DNA from: Acanthopleura granulata
Lineage: Eukaryota > Mollusca > Polyplacophora > Chitonida > Chitonidae
Reading direction: 5' to 3'
NCBI GenBank assembly: GCA_016165875.1
Contig: JABBOT010000002.1
Coordinates: forward strand, 31,733,642-31,797,641
DNA length: 64,000 bases
The notes below the pieces were generated by a model, which had not been told where the DNA came from, ran no database searches, and saw only the letters and a program-made list of their open reading frames with translations. Below, piece after piece: positions 25,329 to 37,137 of this stretch. The translations under genes were made by a program, and so were the position numbers. Positions within the stretch are counted from its first letter, which is position 1; each line of letters starts with the position of its first letter.

Positions 25329-26660
25329 TCAGATGCGCCCAGGTTGGGTCACAGGTAGATTGACCCAAAGGATACGAACTCTTCCATCCTTCTGGGTGAC
25401 TGCCATCCTGCCACTGTCATCAACAGTCACTTTACAGGGAGCCAACAATCCGCCATTGACGACCACCAAGTCACCGACGTACTTTCCGCGATATGTCAAC
25501 ACGTGGATCTTGTTCTCTTCTTGAGAGGCGACAAACACCCAACCTTTATGAACGCAGATACCGGTAAGCCCCCGATGGACTCTCTCGTCAATGGTTCCTG
25601 GCAGCATGAACTGCATCCTGTCTTTGACCAACCTTTCCCTGGAAAAGGTTTTGTTAAGATTGAGGCAGACGACGGTGTCCAGATCGGTATCCGTGAGAAA
25701 GACGTAGCTTCCGTGGGTGGAGACGAAGCGCATCATGGAGAATGGAGAAGTGCAGTCGTCTATACTGTGTATAATCACGGCATCCCTGGAGCTAATGATA
25801 TCCAGACAGGGAGGGTACTGCCCAGGGGCTGTCGCCACTAATAGTTCCGTTCCACGGATACCGGCCACACCCACGTACTGCTTCTCCGTGTCCATCTTTT
25901 GGAATGGGATCAGTATAGTCTTCTCTCCTTGCTTCACCTTGTAGATGTACAGCTGGGACTCCAGGGCTGTGATGACCAATAGCAGGTCCGCCCACACCCC
26001 TGTACGGGTGGTGGTCACGTCAAACGGTCGGCTCTTACAGGCCGTCTCGGTGGCGAAACCGTAGGATGGACAATGGTAAGTCTTCATATTGGAGGCCGTG
26101 TGACTGACAACCACCAGATCTCCACTGGGCAGGAAACACGCAGAGGTCGCCCCGCTGTATCCAGCGTTCTCAAGGTTACAGTTTAGGGTTGCTGAAGGAA
26201 CCGTCTGGATAGGGGTTCTCCAGCGCTTCCCCAATCGGTAGTCATTACCTGGAGGAAACAGCGTTCGGAAGTCTGAAATACTTCTGGAAATGGCGGAGTT
26301 CCAGGAGCATCGGTCTGAGGAGCCTGCCGAGGGTCTGGAGACGAAGACAGGCCTAGGTGGCGGGGGCGGCTCCGGCTGCCGAGGTTGGTACGAAGGATAC
26401 AGGTTTGCCCTGCGACGATTCTCGTGCTTAAGTTTCTTTAAATGAGCATAATTTCTGCAGACAGGAACCAGTCTGTGAAGTGGATGTTTCAGAAGGTGCG
26501 TGTAGCCACAGGAATCACAGAGAAAGTCCCAGCAATGTCGACACCAAAACGTAGCCTTAAAGATGTCGCCGTCCTCCTTACACGCTTCGCATGGTCCACT
26601 TTCCGAATTCTGCACGACCACGGTGTAAGAGGGCAGGTGTTTGATCGCATCCTCAGCCAT
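25329..26660 (-). CDS. Intronless B-box zinc-finger protein with C-terminal propeller-like region
   Basis: One open exon of 443 residues. The start is the ATG at 26660 (context AACATGG), with a stop a few codons upstream in frame. Residues 24-62 form a B-box-type zinc site: C24, C27, C40, C43, C48, C51, H55 and H59/H62. A basic stretch and a proline-rich linker (about 95-115) follow. Residues from about 155 onward consist of repeated strand-turn units (for example GDLVVVSHTASN, GWVFVASQEENKIHVL, GRMAVTQKDGRVRIL), as in NHL/TRIM-like beta-propellers. No RING domain precedes the B-box, so ubiquitin-ligase activity is not supported. This resembles the many intronless TRIM/B-box-NHL-like genes expanded in molluscs, where roles in innate immunity are often proposed. 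The specific function is unknown. Confidence 0.8.
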   Translation of the reverse strand: MAEDAIKHLPSYTVVVQNSESGPCEACKEDGDIFKATFWCRHCWDFLCDSCGYTHLLKHPLHRLVPVCRNYAHLKKLKHENRRRANLYPSYQPRQPEPPPPPRPVFVSRPSAGSSDRCSWNSAISRSISDFRTLFPPGNDYRLGKRWRTPIQTVPSATLNCNLENAGYSGATSACFLPSGDLVVVSHTASNMKTYHCPSYGFATETACKSRPFDVTTTRTGVWADLLLVITALESQLYIYKVKQGEKTILIPFQKMDTEKQYVGVAGIRGTELLVATAPGQYPPCLDIISSRDAVIIHSIDDCTSPFSMMRFVSTHGSYVFLTDTDLDTVVCLNLNKTFSRERLVKDRMQFMLPGTIDERVHRGLTGICVHKGWVFVASQEENKIHVLTYRGKYVGDLVVVNGGLLAPCKVTVDDSGRMAVTQKDGRVRILWVNLPVTQPGRI

Positions 26661-27765
26661 GTTCACTGCTCCTCATTTTAGCTAACGGATCTTTATAATC
26701 TTAAACACTCAGCCTCTGTAGCTGTATCCTATGTTTATATAACATTCCAAAATCGCCTCGGGAAATCGGCGCTTTACCTGAGAGTTACAGTCATACAGAA
26801 CCTCCCACTGCAATGCGACAGAAACAAAACACTTCGTCATTACACTGTTCTCCGGACGTTGTTAAGCCTCTACTATAACGTCTTGGTTTTGTTATCCGGA
26901 CAAGAGAAGCGTGCTGTTTGCCGGTTACCTGACCGCGGATTTATGGTGGTCTGTGCCCGGTGACTGCCTCCAGATGCTAACGCTCGACTCTCCGGCCTGT
27001 CCAACTTCAGCCCGGCTCACCTGTATCAGTCTCCATACGCTGACCCTAACCGCGCGTCCTACATACGCACACAACCCTACCCTATACCCTGATTAAGCTA
27101 GAGGAGAAGCGAAAGGCCGCTACAGCCAGCACTTAACATGCGGACACTGTTAGAGTATGGAATGTGAGACCTTCTTTCCCTGACATACTTTCTACACGCA
27201 AAAAGGCCCGTTAAAACACAGGCGCATAGTTTCAGCTCACTGCATTAAATCAGTAATTTCATTTCCCAAACAGGTTTTGGGGCCATTTGGTAGTTGTCAG
27301 TCTGCGTGTGTTATTTTTTTTTTCAGGGTTATATATGTACTATACGAACCTAGTATTACTTTTATGGAGGCCATATGGTTTCACAGTTGTCATACCATAG
27401 ATAAAGTTACCACATGTCAAGGCTGTTCTGTATATACGGAATGTCCTGTAATGTTGATATGTTAGGAAAGTACGTCTGGTTATTTTGAACCTGGACAATT
27501 TAAATAGTAACTATACACCCATGTATACAGTTACTTTTTCTTTACCCCCACTCCCAGCTGTAACTAGACCTTTCTGTGTATGGCTGGAACTTTCAGTTCA
27601 TAACACAGGTCGTGTTGTAAACGTGCATTACGGTTTTACATTCCATCAAACATGGTGAATCCTTTAAGAAAACATTTGTTCATTCATTATACCTTTTATA
27701 TATATGTCGGTGACCATGTATTATGGAATGGGGAACGGCGGAAGAAACCACCGTACAATGTATGC
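26661..27765. other. Intergenic; upstream region of the B-box gene
   Basis: Presumed promoter and 5' UTR of the minus-strand B-box gene. A somewhat GC-richer patch lies at about 26,940-27,060. No other gene is seen; the open frame at 26911-27096 is unsupported. Confidence 0.35.
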
Positions 27766-28037
27766 CTATTTATTTATTTACTTCTTTGATTGGTGTTTTA
27801 CGCCGTACTCAATAATATTTCACTTATCCGACGGCGGCCAGCAGTATGGTGGGAGGAAACCGGGCACAGCCTGGGGGAAACCCACGACCATCCGCAGGTT
27901 GCTGGCAGACCTTCCCATGTACGGCCGGAGAGGAAGCCAGCATGAGCTGGAGTTGAACTCACAGCGACCACATTGGTGGGAGGCTTCGGATCATTGTGCT
28001 GCGATAGTGCGCTAACCGACTGAGCCACGGAGGCCCC
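27766..28037 (-). mobile_element. Full-length tRNA-headed SINE
   Basis: Reads, in reverse, from the (TTTA) tail and 'gattggtgttttacgccgta' through the conserved core 'ggtgggaggaaaccgggcac' and 'ggttgctggcagaccttccc' to a tRNA-like head. The head, on the minus strand, has an A-box-like TGGCTCAGTCGG near its 5' end and a B-box-like GAGTTCAACTCC, and it starts with GGGGGCCTCCGTGGC. This is the best preserved copy in the window and closely matches the architecture of molluscan tRNA-derived SINEs of the BivaMD/Meta type; the family name is from memory and not checked. Copying would depend on Pol III transcription and a LINE reverse transcriptase, neither of which is encoded here. Confidence 0.93.
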
Positions 28038-28156
28038 CAACCATGTATGCCTAACTGATATACCTCCTCGTGCAGCGGTGCGGCCAGGTAAATAAGAGAA
28101 TGCAGTCAGCTTTGCATTGGTATGCCTATTTGGAATAAAAGCCTCATTTTTTTGTA

Positions 28157-28432
28157 TTAATTATCTCTCAAAACCATAAGACGATGGAATGCTTTGACAT
28201 AATGCGTTAATGACCACCTGTAAAGAAGATCATTTTTGTTGACGTCCGGTATAGGAATGTCGGTTTCGATGGCTAGATCCATTAACACTTTCCCGTTGTG
28301 TAGTCTACATACTCCATGCAGATATTTGACGATGTCAAATCGGAATAACATCGGGAAGACATCATCGGTCCAGTCAGGACAGACCGTTATTCCGTATCTC
28401 TGGTGATCTCTCCGAAGTTTGTAATTTGCCAA
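28157..28432 (-). pseudogene. Unrecognised gene fragment or exon (about 90 codons)
   Basis: Minus-strand frame with protein-like composition, including YGITVCPDWTDDVFPMLFRF and KVLMDLAIETDIPIPDVNKN, ending in a stop after VLRDN. It has no ATG near its beginning (a stop lies just upstream), so it is either an exon whose acceptor I could not place with confidence or a truncated copy. The ETDI-x-x-P-x-VN motif is shared with the fragment at 5767-5922. The family is unknown to me. Its position about 120 bp from a full-length SINE fits a decayed or interrupted copy. Confidence 0.35.
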
Positions 28433-28439
28433 TTTTCAG

Positions 28440-30696
28440 ATGTCATCCGGAAAATCTGGGTATAAGCTACATGTGTAGGCATAAGAGGAATACAACGGTG
28501 CACAATGGGATTCATCGGGAAATACCGCCATCTGGATTACAGTGTAATGAAAAACATCTGAAAGGCAATTTTACCGCCGTTTTCCATGACGTCATGCAGA
28601 AGCCAAGACAAATCGAAAACGCCTAATTGGTATCGGTTACATGTTACCTTAACTCCTTTGCGATCCAATTAGCAGGATGTGTACACAGCCAGACGTCCCT
28701 GTTGGCGTTTCATGTATGTAACAGTTTCCAACTCGAAAACTTAACACACAGAGTGCAAAAGTAACTTATATCGAAGCGACGTATCTTTGGTATGAAGAAC
28801 AATTTAACTTCGTTCATGCGTTTAAATCGTCCTTCGATGCTGGATTGTACATGTCTTCTTGTTGTAGGAAGAAAACAGACAAAAGTGTTTTCAATACCTC
28901 ACTGGAAAAAATAACCCATTAAAATTATATCCCAGCACCCAAAGTCCACGAAACGATCCATCTTCAAAACAAAAGCGAGGCTGGACAGCAATTCCTATGC
29001 AAAGAAGCATCAAGATGACCATCGGGCTTTAATGTCGGAAAACCATGCATATGATTATAGTCAATATTCCCGGCCAAAAATCCCAAATTAAGTTCCGAAT
29101 TGATATTTAGACGGCATGCATTGACTGGGTCAAAATATGTCAATACATGCCTAGTTTCTTCACAATCCGCATATATATTATATAGTATACAATTGCTTGT
29201 ATCGTTAACCTCGGTGAATTAATTCTATCCTGCCTGAGGCGCAGTAGGATAGTCATTTGCCATCAAGGAACGGGAAAGACAATATTTGAAGTTTTTAATC
29301 GTAATTCTGTGAAAGCAAAATGTATTCCATGCTCGCAGTCTTTCAAGTCATAAATTAATTCCTCAGCATTAAACTGCACACTGGTTGGTGAGGAACTTAT
29401 AGACCATAACTGCGTCAATTAATCATGTTAAAAATAGTTGTAGGCCCCTGTTTAAGTGCCATCTTAATACTAGTACGTATAAACTCTATACACATATTTG
29501 TTGGTTAGGTTTTTCGAATATCAGGAAAGTTGTTATATACGTATAAATGGTCATGCGTGTGATATGTGTATAGGTTAATATAGCCCGATATTCTTTTTTC
29601 CAGGCTAAACCTGTCTGTTCAGATACGAGGTGTATATTAAGGCAGATACATCAAACATATGGACACCTGGGCTCACCTGCATGATTCAGAATAAATGACC
29701 TATAAAAAAACACCGGAAAACCCACTGTCCCTATCAGTGGTATCTTAAGTCATGTGTTCTACTATAGTTTATAAATATTTGCATACATTTGGATATCTGT
29801 ATTGCCCATGCAGGTATTAAATTTGATTTGATGTTTAACAGCATACTCATTTGATTTGTACCACGGTGAGGAAACATGGTAGAGAGTTGACGCTACGTAT
29901 ATAGATTCACACTGTATGAATATGGGCATACATTCCTATGCGTAGTATACAAAATAAGATAATAAGATAAGATACACATAATCTTGAAAATATTATACGA
30001 GAAGAATTCAATAGAAGAACTAATAGCTCACAAACGCGTATGTATAGTTTTCAAAAGTACAAATCAAAATGGAGTTTAAGTAATACATGTAGGTGCATGT
30101 TGTATTTACACATGCATCGCCCAGATATATGCATGCCTCAGTGTGTAGGTCGCATTGTTTTAGGCGCTTGTTTTGTAACGACCGACAAGTTAGCGACAAG
30201 TAGCCTTCATTGAACGTTAAACTACATGAATGACTACACGAACACAATGTTGGGCGAACGTTCAGGATCAGTGTTACACCGTGTTATGTAATAATGCGCG
30301 AGTAATGTAATATCCATGGTGTAATGTAATAATAATTTCTATGCTGTGTAATATCGTCACGTAAAGTACAGCCAGGCAAGCAAATAAACAGCGGAGAAAA
30401 TTGTAACTAAGAGACTTTTGGGAATAAGGCTGAAGTGATGATGAAAACGATGGCTTTTGGGAGGCACCTTCGTACTTTGCAACTTAGCGAAGATCTAATA
30501 CTATAAAAGACACACACATCTCTCAGGCACTTGAATAAGCAGAGATAATGCATATCCCTGTTGTTATGCATGTTATTACAATGGGGGGGGGGGGTGGTTT
30601 CATTACATAACACTGCAGATTGTATTACATAAAGTGGTGATATTACATAACAATGAAATGTTTATTACTGTACATTACACAGTGAGTGTTACATTG
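28440..30696. other. Intergenic, no gene seen
   Basis: AT-rich sequence. A short SINE-end-like piece ('gatttgatgtttaacagcat', 'actca') occurs at 29826-29850, and a run of 12 G at 30583-30594. No exon recognised. Confidence 0.35.
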
Positions 30697-30697
30697 T

Positions 30698-30970
30698 TAT
30701 TTATTTGATTGGTGTTTTACGCCGCACTCAGTAATATATCACTTATACGATGACGGCCAACATTATGATGGGAGGAAACCGGGCATAGCCCCGTAGCCCC
30801 GGGGAAACCCACGACCATCCGCAGGTTGCTGCCTGACCTTCCCACGTGGCCTACGACCGGAGAGGACGCCAGCATGAGCTCGGCCTGAACTCACAGGGAC
30901 CGCATTGATGGGCGGTTTCTGGGTCATTGCGCTTCGTTAGCGCGCTAACCAACTGAGCCATGGAGGCCCC
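30698..30970 (-). mobile_element. Full-length tRNA-headed SINE
   Basis: Second near-complete reverse copy: tail 'ttatttgattggtgttttac', core 'gatgggaggaaaccgggcat', then 'catccgcaggttgctgcctg', and a head that reads on the minus strand GGGGCCTCCATGGCTCAGTT with further A/B-box-like sequence. It carries small internal duplications ('agccccgtagccccgg', 'cgtggcctacgaccgg') relative to the 27766 copy. Confidence 0.92.
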
Positions 30971-31529
30971 TACTCATGTATTATTATATAACACGCTGAA
31001 ACAAGCCACATATGCGCTCCGAAAGCTGTAGATGTCAAATTGTCCTCTTTATATCAGTAATATAGGAATACAGATTGTTTAGCTATAAATGAAGACGTAA
31101 TCAAATGCACGGTCAACATATCTGAAAGAGACCTCGACACAAATCCTAATTATTTAACTACTTGCACACTTTTTTAGAAATCGAATGACACTTGCCTACT
31201 AGTTGCCACTATGCAATTCACAATTGGTAATATTGTTTAGCCTATCGAGCTAGTGTATTATATCACATGCCTTCAGGAGGTACAGTAACAACCCCACTGA
31301 GCATACATGTGGCTTTACGTTGTAAGGACTCACACAAGAGTCACTTAAAGGAATTGCGTCTTTTCCTTGTTCCCATCATATTAGATGCATCCATTTACAC
31401 CAGATGACAGAAATGAAGCTTGAGAACAACTGTTTTACCAACCTTCTTAACATATTTACTTCACACACTCAAGTCTGTTCACGATCATCTCAAAAGTTTT
31501 GTGAAATGAAGGGGGTACAGATATATCTC
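30971..31529. other. Intergenic, no gene seen
   Basis: Nothing recognised. The open frame starting at 31404 runs into the GC-rich repeat that follows. Confidence 0.35.
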
Positions 31530-31760
31530 CACCTGGACACTCCTCCCTGTCAATTTCCCGCCTGGACACCTACACCCCCCCCCCCGACAGTTCCCCTCTG
31601 GACACTCCCTCCCTGTCAATTCCCCAACCTGGACAGGGACAGTTCCCCTCTGGACACTCCTCCTTGTCAATTTCCCGCCTGGACACCTACATCCCCCCCC
31701 CCGACAGTTCCCCTCTGGACACTCCCTCCCTGTCAATTCCCCAACCTGGACAGTTTCCCC
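31530..31760. repeat. 117-bp tandem duplication, C-rich
   Basis: Two copies of a 117-bp unit ('ctggacactcctccctgtca' at 31533 and its counterpart at 31650), each containing two related sub-blocks 'ctggacactcc' and a run of 8-10 C. The unit is a multiple of three, which creates open frames with repeated proline-rich peptides on the plus strand and glycine-rich ones on the minus strand. Confidence 0.88.
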
Positions 31761-33010
31761 CCATATAGGAGAAAATAAAATCAACACTTTATTATTACTT
31801 TAATATATATCTTATAACTTTAAATTATCATTTAAATACTTTAAATTAATTTATGACATTAATTGCAAAGGGTCTTAACGCCTGGGCAGTTGGGAGTCCA
31901 ACTTAAAACAACAGATTATGGCAGGATTATTAGATGTTTATTTTTAACGATATTTGCTATAAAAAAATTAAACTCATTGAATGCTTATTTGAACAGATCT
32001 TGGAGCCTCTGTTCATGAATTTTGATTTTAAATTATTTTCAGGTATTTCATGTTGTTTTTTAATTAGACCCAAATTGAGTTATGTTTCAGTAAGCTGTTT
32101 ATGATATTAATCTTAATATCATAAAGATCATAAGAATTCCAGTCTGCCTAGATGTACATGCAAAACAAGATAAATTTTCAATTTTGGAGAAAAGTTGATT
32201 GAAGCATATGTAATTAAAGAGTAGATATACATGTATTTTTACTTAATATTTACTCATTCATGTCAGTTATGAGTTGCATGAAGCTATTGGAATATAAAAA
32301 ATATTGTACCTTCTCAGTGGTGTATATACGGGGGGGGGGGCAATTGTCCAGGGGGAGAGATTGTCCGGGCAAGGGGGAGGAACATATCCTACATTTGTAA
32401 TGGAGACATCACATACACAAAATCATCATTATTATTCACCTTTCACTAGCTTAATTCATCTACCAATTTGCCAGCTATCCACGAGAGACTTCTTTAATGT
32501 CTTAGTGTGTAAATGACAAGTAAAAGTTATTACAATTGGGAATATCAGTTAATAAGAATAAGAAGTTTGGCCAATTTTATAAGGAAAACTATAAACCATC
32601 TGTATACCCTGTCACTGGTCCAAATTTAGTTTGTCAGAGCCATGCTGAAGCATAGTAGACTACTCACATAACACTGTAAATATATAGAAGTTAAGGACAT
32701 GCAGCTGTCTTGCTCAGGTAGTTAAAGCATCAAACTGAAAGCAAGTTTTTCATTCAAGAAAAAGAACATTTATTCCTTTGTACTTCTGCACAAAAATGTA
32801 AATCTATGTGACACACTATCACAAAATGTGACTTAAACCAAAAACGCACCATTTATACTCAGCTCATCACAGACATATACTACATGTTCATCTTTCTTCC
32901 ATAACCAGTCATACAATATATTTACCTCCACCTTACTTTTAAGAAGAATCTCATGTTGAATAAATATAAAATAAAGAGTCACCTTCACATAGATAAAAAG
33001 ATGAAAGACT
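31761..33010. other. Intergenic, no gene seen
   Basis: Very AT-rich, with a G-run at about 32331-32340. No exon or dispersed repeat recognised. Confidence 0.35.
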
Positions 33011-33325
33011 TAATACATGTATAGCATACTAGAAGTTGTAAAAAGTATTTACAAATACAAAAAATGTAATACAACTGTGTATATATATATAATGTATAGA
33101 AAAAAAAGAAATAAAAATAGAAATAATCTAGAACAATTACAAAGAATTCATTTGTATTACAATAATTAATACATGTATAGCATACTAGAAGATGCAAAAA
33201 GAATTAACAAATACAAAAAATGTCATATAACTGTGTATATATATAATGCCTAGAAAGAAAAATAAAGAAATAAAAATAGAAATAATGGAGAAAAATTTAC
33301 AAAGAATTTATTTGTGTTATAATAT
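33011..33325. repeat. 156-bp direct duplication
   Basis: 'taatacatgtatagcatact' plus 'agaagttgtaaaaagtattt' starts at 33011 and again, diverged by several percent with small indels, at 33167. Both copies continue through 'aatacaaaaaatgt', a short (TA) tract, an A-rich stretch and 'ttacaaagaatt'. Confidence 0.88.
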
Positions 33326-33350
33326 TTTGGGTCTAATCATTTCTTAATTA

Positions 33351-33645
33351 ACCACCTGAGTGGCCTATTGGTTAGAGTCCGCCCTGAAATCAGGTGCTCC
33401 GGGATAAATGCTGGGTCGGGTCATACCACAGGCTTTAAGCATAGTACTTGTTGCTGTCTTGCTTGGCATTCAGCACTGAGAAGTTACAGCAAGCAAACAG
33501 GACTGGTCAGCGCAGTGTCAGTATAATGTAACTGAGTGGGGGGTGTCATGTCTAGTGCCTTCGCCATGATCTTCCACTGGCGGCAGCACTTTGGTGGCAT
33601 GAACTCACCATGTCACAAGATGACACAGTATATGTACAGTTTAAG
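33351..33645 (+). mobile_element. SINE of a second, distinct family
   Basis: Starts with a tRNA-like head: 'gagtggcctattggttagag' resembles an A-box, and a B-box-like segment follows around 'gataaatgctgggtcgg'. The body contains 'agtacttgttgctgtcttgc', 'ttggcattcagcactgagaa' and 'gtgtcagtataatgtaactg', and it ends near 'gacacagtatatgtacag'. This body is familiar from lophotrochozoan genomes and is unrelated to the GATTGGTGTTTTACGCC family. Not an active tRNA gene: the clover-leaf is degenerate and long extra sequence follows. Confidence 0.7.
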
Positions 33646-35880
33646 GACTCCTTGTTATCATAAAACTGAAAAAATCTGCATTAGACAGACAATTGAATAA
33701 AAGAAAAAGTCTTCCTATAAACTTCAGGCTTGATCATGATCAGAAATTGCATACACCCATTTACCAAATACAAATAAACTCTGAATTCAGAACTAATGTC
33801 CATCAAGAAATTCTCTACATAATACACAATGAAGGCTGAGGAGCTAATGAAAAGATACAAATTTCATTTCCCTCTGACAAGCAACATCTAATGGCTCACA
33901 GTATCATTTTTCGTCAAATGCTATGTATGGTGCAGCTTATGAGTAAGTCCAAAAAACGAATCTATAAAAAAAGTGTTTACCTGACACTTAATGGTGTACA
34001 CTACTGCATGTACGACGTCTCACCACATGTACATTATGCTTGTGAGTAGTTGTTATGCCAGTGCAGTATACATTATTACACCAAATAGCCAGTGAGTCTT
34101 GAATTATTCAGTACAATACAGTTACAAGATGTCTAAGTTCATGTGTACATAAAACACAAGATTTGCATAAGGACATACATGTTCAGTTAGTTAATACATG
34201 CACATGCAATGATTATGTACCGAAATACTGTGCATGTATTATGAATAGACTCTACATACGAAAACATGAAAACTGGTCTCTCTGCTGGTGACATTTTCTA
34301 GAACTTCCTAGCTTCCTAGCTCCAAATTTCTTAAAGACTGCATGTGTTGAGAGCCGGAGAGTATCATCAAACCTATTCCATGGTTTAACAACAACATCTT
34401 TTAAAGCTTTAATGATTGTCAGTATGTTATACTACTAACTTACAAATGCCAATAAAAGATGAAATGGAGCGTGAATCAATTCCATTGTATCACACTGGAA
34501 TATAATAGGAACAGTGATTCACTAATAATGCATGAAGCAGTTTTGTGTGTGTATAAAAGATAATTTGTGTTCAACACTAGAGTATGCCCACATTAGTGGC
34601 AGTATCAATAATTTTGGTTGGTAGCATGACACTTTTAACTGATACTAACTGTACAATCTTAAAGAGTTCTAGAGGATATTGCTCAGCACACTAATGAATA
34701 CCACTGTCGGCTATTTCCACCATTCACAAGAACAATATTTATGGCATTCAAACTTCACTGGCCAATAATCTATTTATTATTCATATTTTGACAATGTCAT
34801 AATTTTGTGTATCTAACAGGCTACATGTGAGCCATGTTTTTAGCTGCAGGGCTATCCCTAAAAGATTCTTTGTTGTACGTAACACCACCCCTTATCACGA
34901 AAAACAGGGTTGGTCAGAAGGGAAATATATACATTCTTTTATTTTTGATTTTCAAAATATAAATTAGATATAACTATTAAAAAAAGTCAATCTAAAGCCC
35001 AATTCAATCTAAAAATTTTACAGCAAGGCCCTTTTTTGGAGGGGGGAGGGAAGGGGCAAAAGATGTACTTTTTAATGATGGCCTGGGCCCTCACAGACTT
35101 GTATATACTGTGATGTCGAACCTGATGTTGTGTATGATGGTGCATCTTATTGAGTGACATAGCAATGTTTTAAACTTGTATTATGACGTCATCCGACTGA
35201 GCTCAAATTGGAACATCATAAAACAAACCTTTTTTCCCAGTGTCTTGGTGACTGGATGTGAAAAGTCAAAATGCGATGACAAATGTGCTATCCTACATGT
35301 GAAATAACACTCATCAGTTAAGGAAGTTTTGACATTTCACCTATATATAATGATATAGAAATATGTTTTAAAAAACTTAACAGATAACAAATTACCAGTA
35401 CGTGTGAACTGATGGGCTAATTGCTCATGCTGGGCTTTGTCGAAATATATTGGCAATTTACACCCTGGTGCATCATGTAGGCGTAAATGTCTGTAATCAT
35501 CTGAGCTATAGATCAGCTACAGACCCAAAGGCTGTTGGTTGAATCTTCAACAAGTGAGGTTGAATTTAAAAGGGCAGAGGCTTGTTGTTGGGCTCCGGAG
35601 TTAATACAATGAATGCACTGACTGGAGGGGTCGATGATCTGGCTACTATACACCACAGGTCAGCAACGAAGAGTTTTCAGATACCAACAGGTCAATACCA
35701 TTGTCCTTCAATTCCTTCAATTAAAGTAACAGTGATCATGTTATCTCATTTGATGAATTATTTGTTCGTTGGTCACACCTTTGTAAGTACTAATCTCCCC
35801 CAATGAAACGACTGAGAGTTCAGCTTCACTCTTTGGATACAATCAAGACAACAGGCATGAATCCTTCCAGACAACCGAAA
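33646..35880. other. Intergenic, 3' of the folate-receptor-like gene
   Basis: No exon recognised. The part nearest 35880 presumably holds the 3' UTR of the minus-strand gene. A G-rich patch is at about 35040-35060. Confidence 0.35.
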
Positions 35881-35882
35881 TT

Positions 35883-36443
35883 TCACAAGGCCAAACTGAA
35901 CGCCAGTATCAGGAATACGTAGAATGAAGATCGTGGTTTGCTGGCATGGCTAGTGTGCCAAGCTTTGTCGTATGTGAAACACTTTCCTTTGCTCTCTTTG
36001 TCCACAAGAAAACTCCTACTTAAACAGAATTCCTTCCCGTTTGGATAGAGCTCACTTATTAGTGAGCCTTTCAAAATAGATTTCGAGCAGGCAAGAAACC
36101 ATCCATCACAAAACTCCTCACATACCGTCAATCTTTCTCGACTGTATACCAGAGCCTGGTTTGGGGAACAAATGTAACACATAAGATGATTGATGTATTT
36201 CTGACATTCCCGGGAAGACCCTGGTAACGGTTTTACTTTGCCAAATGTTGCATCGATTTCTTCTTGACGGCAACATGAATTCTCTCGGTATTTTGTGCAG
36301 TTCTTCAGATTTGGTTGCGGCTGAGGGGCACGATTATCGAAAAACGGACAAAATTGTAGTACTTCGCCACTTTTGGTTCCCTGACTCAAGTCCAACAAAA
36401 CCACAACATACACCTCAAGAAGTACGACGAAATAGTTCGTCAT
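35883..36443 (-). CDS. Folate-receptor-like domain protein, secreted or GPI-anchored
   Basis: A single open exon of 186 residues. It starts with a hydrophobic signal-like segment (about residues 4-18), then has a cysteine-rich domain with 12 cysteines in the spacing of the folate-receptor/riboflavin-binding (Folate_rec) family: Y-x3-SCC, an isolated C before Y-I-N, MC-x2-CSP-x3-L-V-Y, VC-x2-FC-x6-C, then FC and KC. The C-terminus is a short hydrophobic tail ending in LALFSLAL-like residues directly before the stop, as expected for GPI attachment. The aromatic folate-binding residues of vertebrate receptors are not obviously kept, so the ligand is unknown. Similar domains occur in HHIP-type and retbindin proteins. 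The gene lies head to head with TMEM220, 1.07 kb apart (ATG to ATG). Confidence 0.75.
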   Translation of the reverse strand: MTNYFVVLLEVYVVVLLDLSQGTKSGEVLQFCPFFDNRAPQPQPNLKNCTKYRENSCCRQEEIDATFGKVKPLPGSSRECQKYINHLMCYICSPNQALVYSRERLTVCEEFCDGWFLACSKSILKGSLISELYPNGKEFCLSRSFLVDKESKGKCFTYDKAWHTSHASKPRSSFYVFLILAFSLAL

Positions 36444-37137
36444 GTTGCAAACGTTGGACAGCTGCGGAAAATGACATTTGCTTGTTCGCGGACGATCAAT
36501 GAGACCTGCGCACTCCGTCTGACTAGTACATTGCTTCTCATATAAGATAACGCTGCGCTATGTACGCGTGTTATAACCGAACTCACTTCCGCTCACCAAC
36601 CCAGGAAGCGCTGACAGTTGACATGTACACTGTTGGTTTGAGTGTTGCATGCCCAGATAGAATTTACGCTGGAATCCACGGAAAACAACTTCATGTCTGA
36701 TGTAATGCTACAGGACACCGAAAGGTGGACAATAAATTAGGCAGGTTGAAGTCAATAATATCTATCGCTGAACAGTGCATGCACTCTGGCAAGAGTGCTG
36801 TCTCTGTTTCTACACCAAGATTTATAGTGATGGCGTAATTTTCTTTCGTCAAGATGTTGAATTAGCATTCTCGGCAATTGGAGATGAATGTCATTGCGTT
36901 TTGATTGTAGGATACATATTGCAAGAAGTAAGTTTAGATATAGACTGTTACCAGATAGACTATTATACATACTAAGTCTATTATAGGCAGTCGCAGACTT
37001 GGGTGTAGTATTTAGCGTACATACAAGCAAGATCCATGTCAATAACGCATTCTCCAGCCCTCTCATCTTTAAGAACATTTCTCTTCACCTATGTTTTGGG
37101 TTAAATGTTAAACATCCACTTTAATTTTGTCTGAACC
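36444..37137. promoter_or_regulatory. Intergenic region between two divergent genes
   Basis: This interval separates the minus-strand folate-receptor-like start and the plus-strand TMEM220 gene. It must contain the promoter of the first and probably an untranslated first exon of the second, because TMEM220's first coding exon begins at a splice acceptor. No TATA box or known element is convincingly placed. Inference only. Confidence 0.35.

Noticed and set aside
25329..26666. Start of the B-box protein six bases further upstream (26666)
   Set aside because: The codon there is GTG. The first ATG of the frame is at 26660, in a good AACATGG context, with a stop close upstream.
27704..28040. Open frames on both strands, and a possible tRNA gene at the SINE head
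   Set aside because: The sequence is a tRNA-derived SINE. The head retains A/B-box-like words but not a foldable clover-leaf with acceptor stem, and the same frames recur in other SINE copies.
31404..31787. Proline-rich (plus) and glycine-rich (minus) open frames
   Set aside because: Both come from the 117-bp C-rich duplication; there is no signal peptide, splice context or conservation.
33351..33430. Possible tRNA gene
   Set aside because: A-box-like and weak B-box-like words are followed by a body about 220 bp long that is familiar as a SINE; the arms do not pair.
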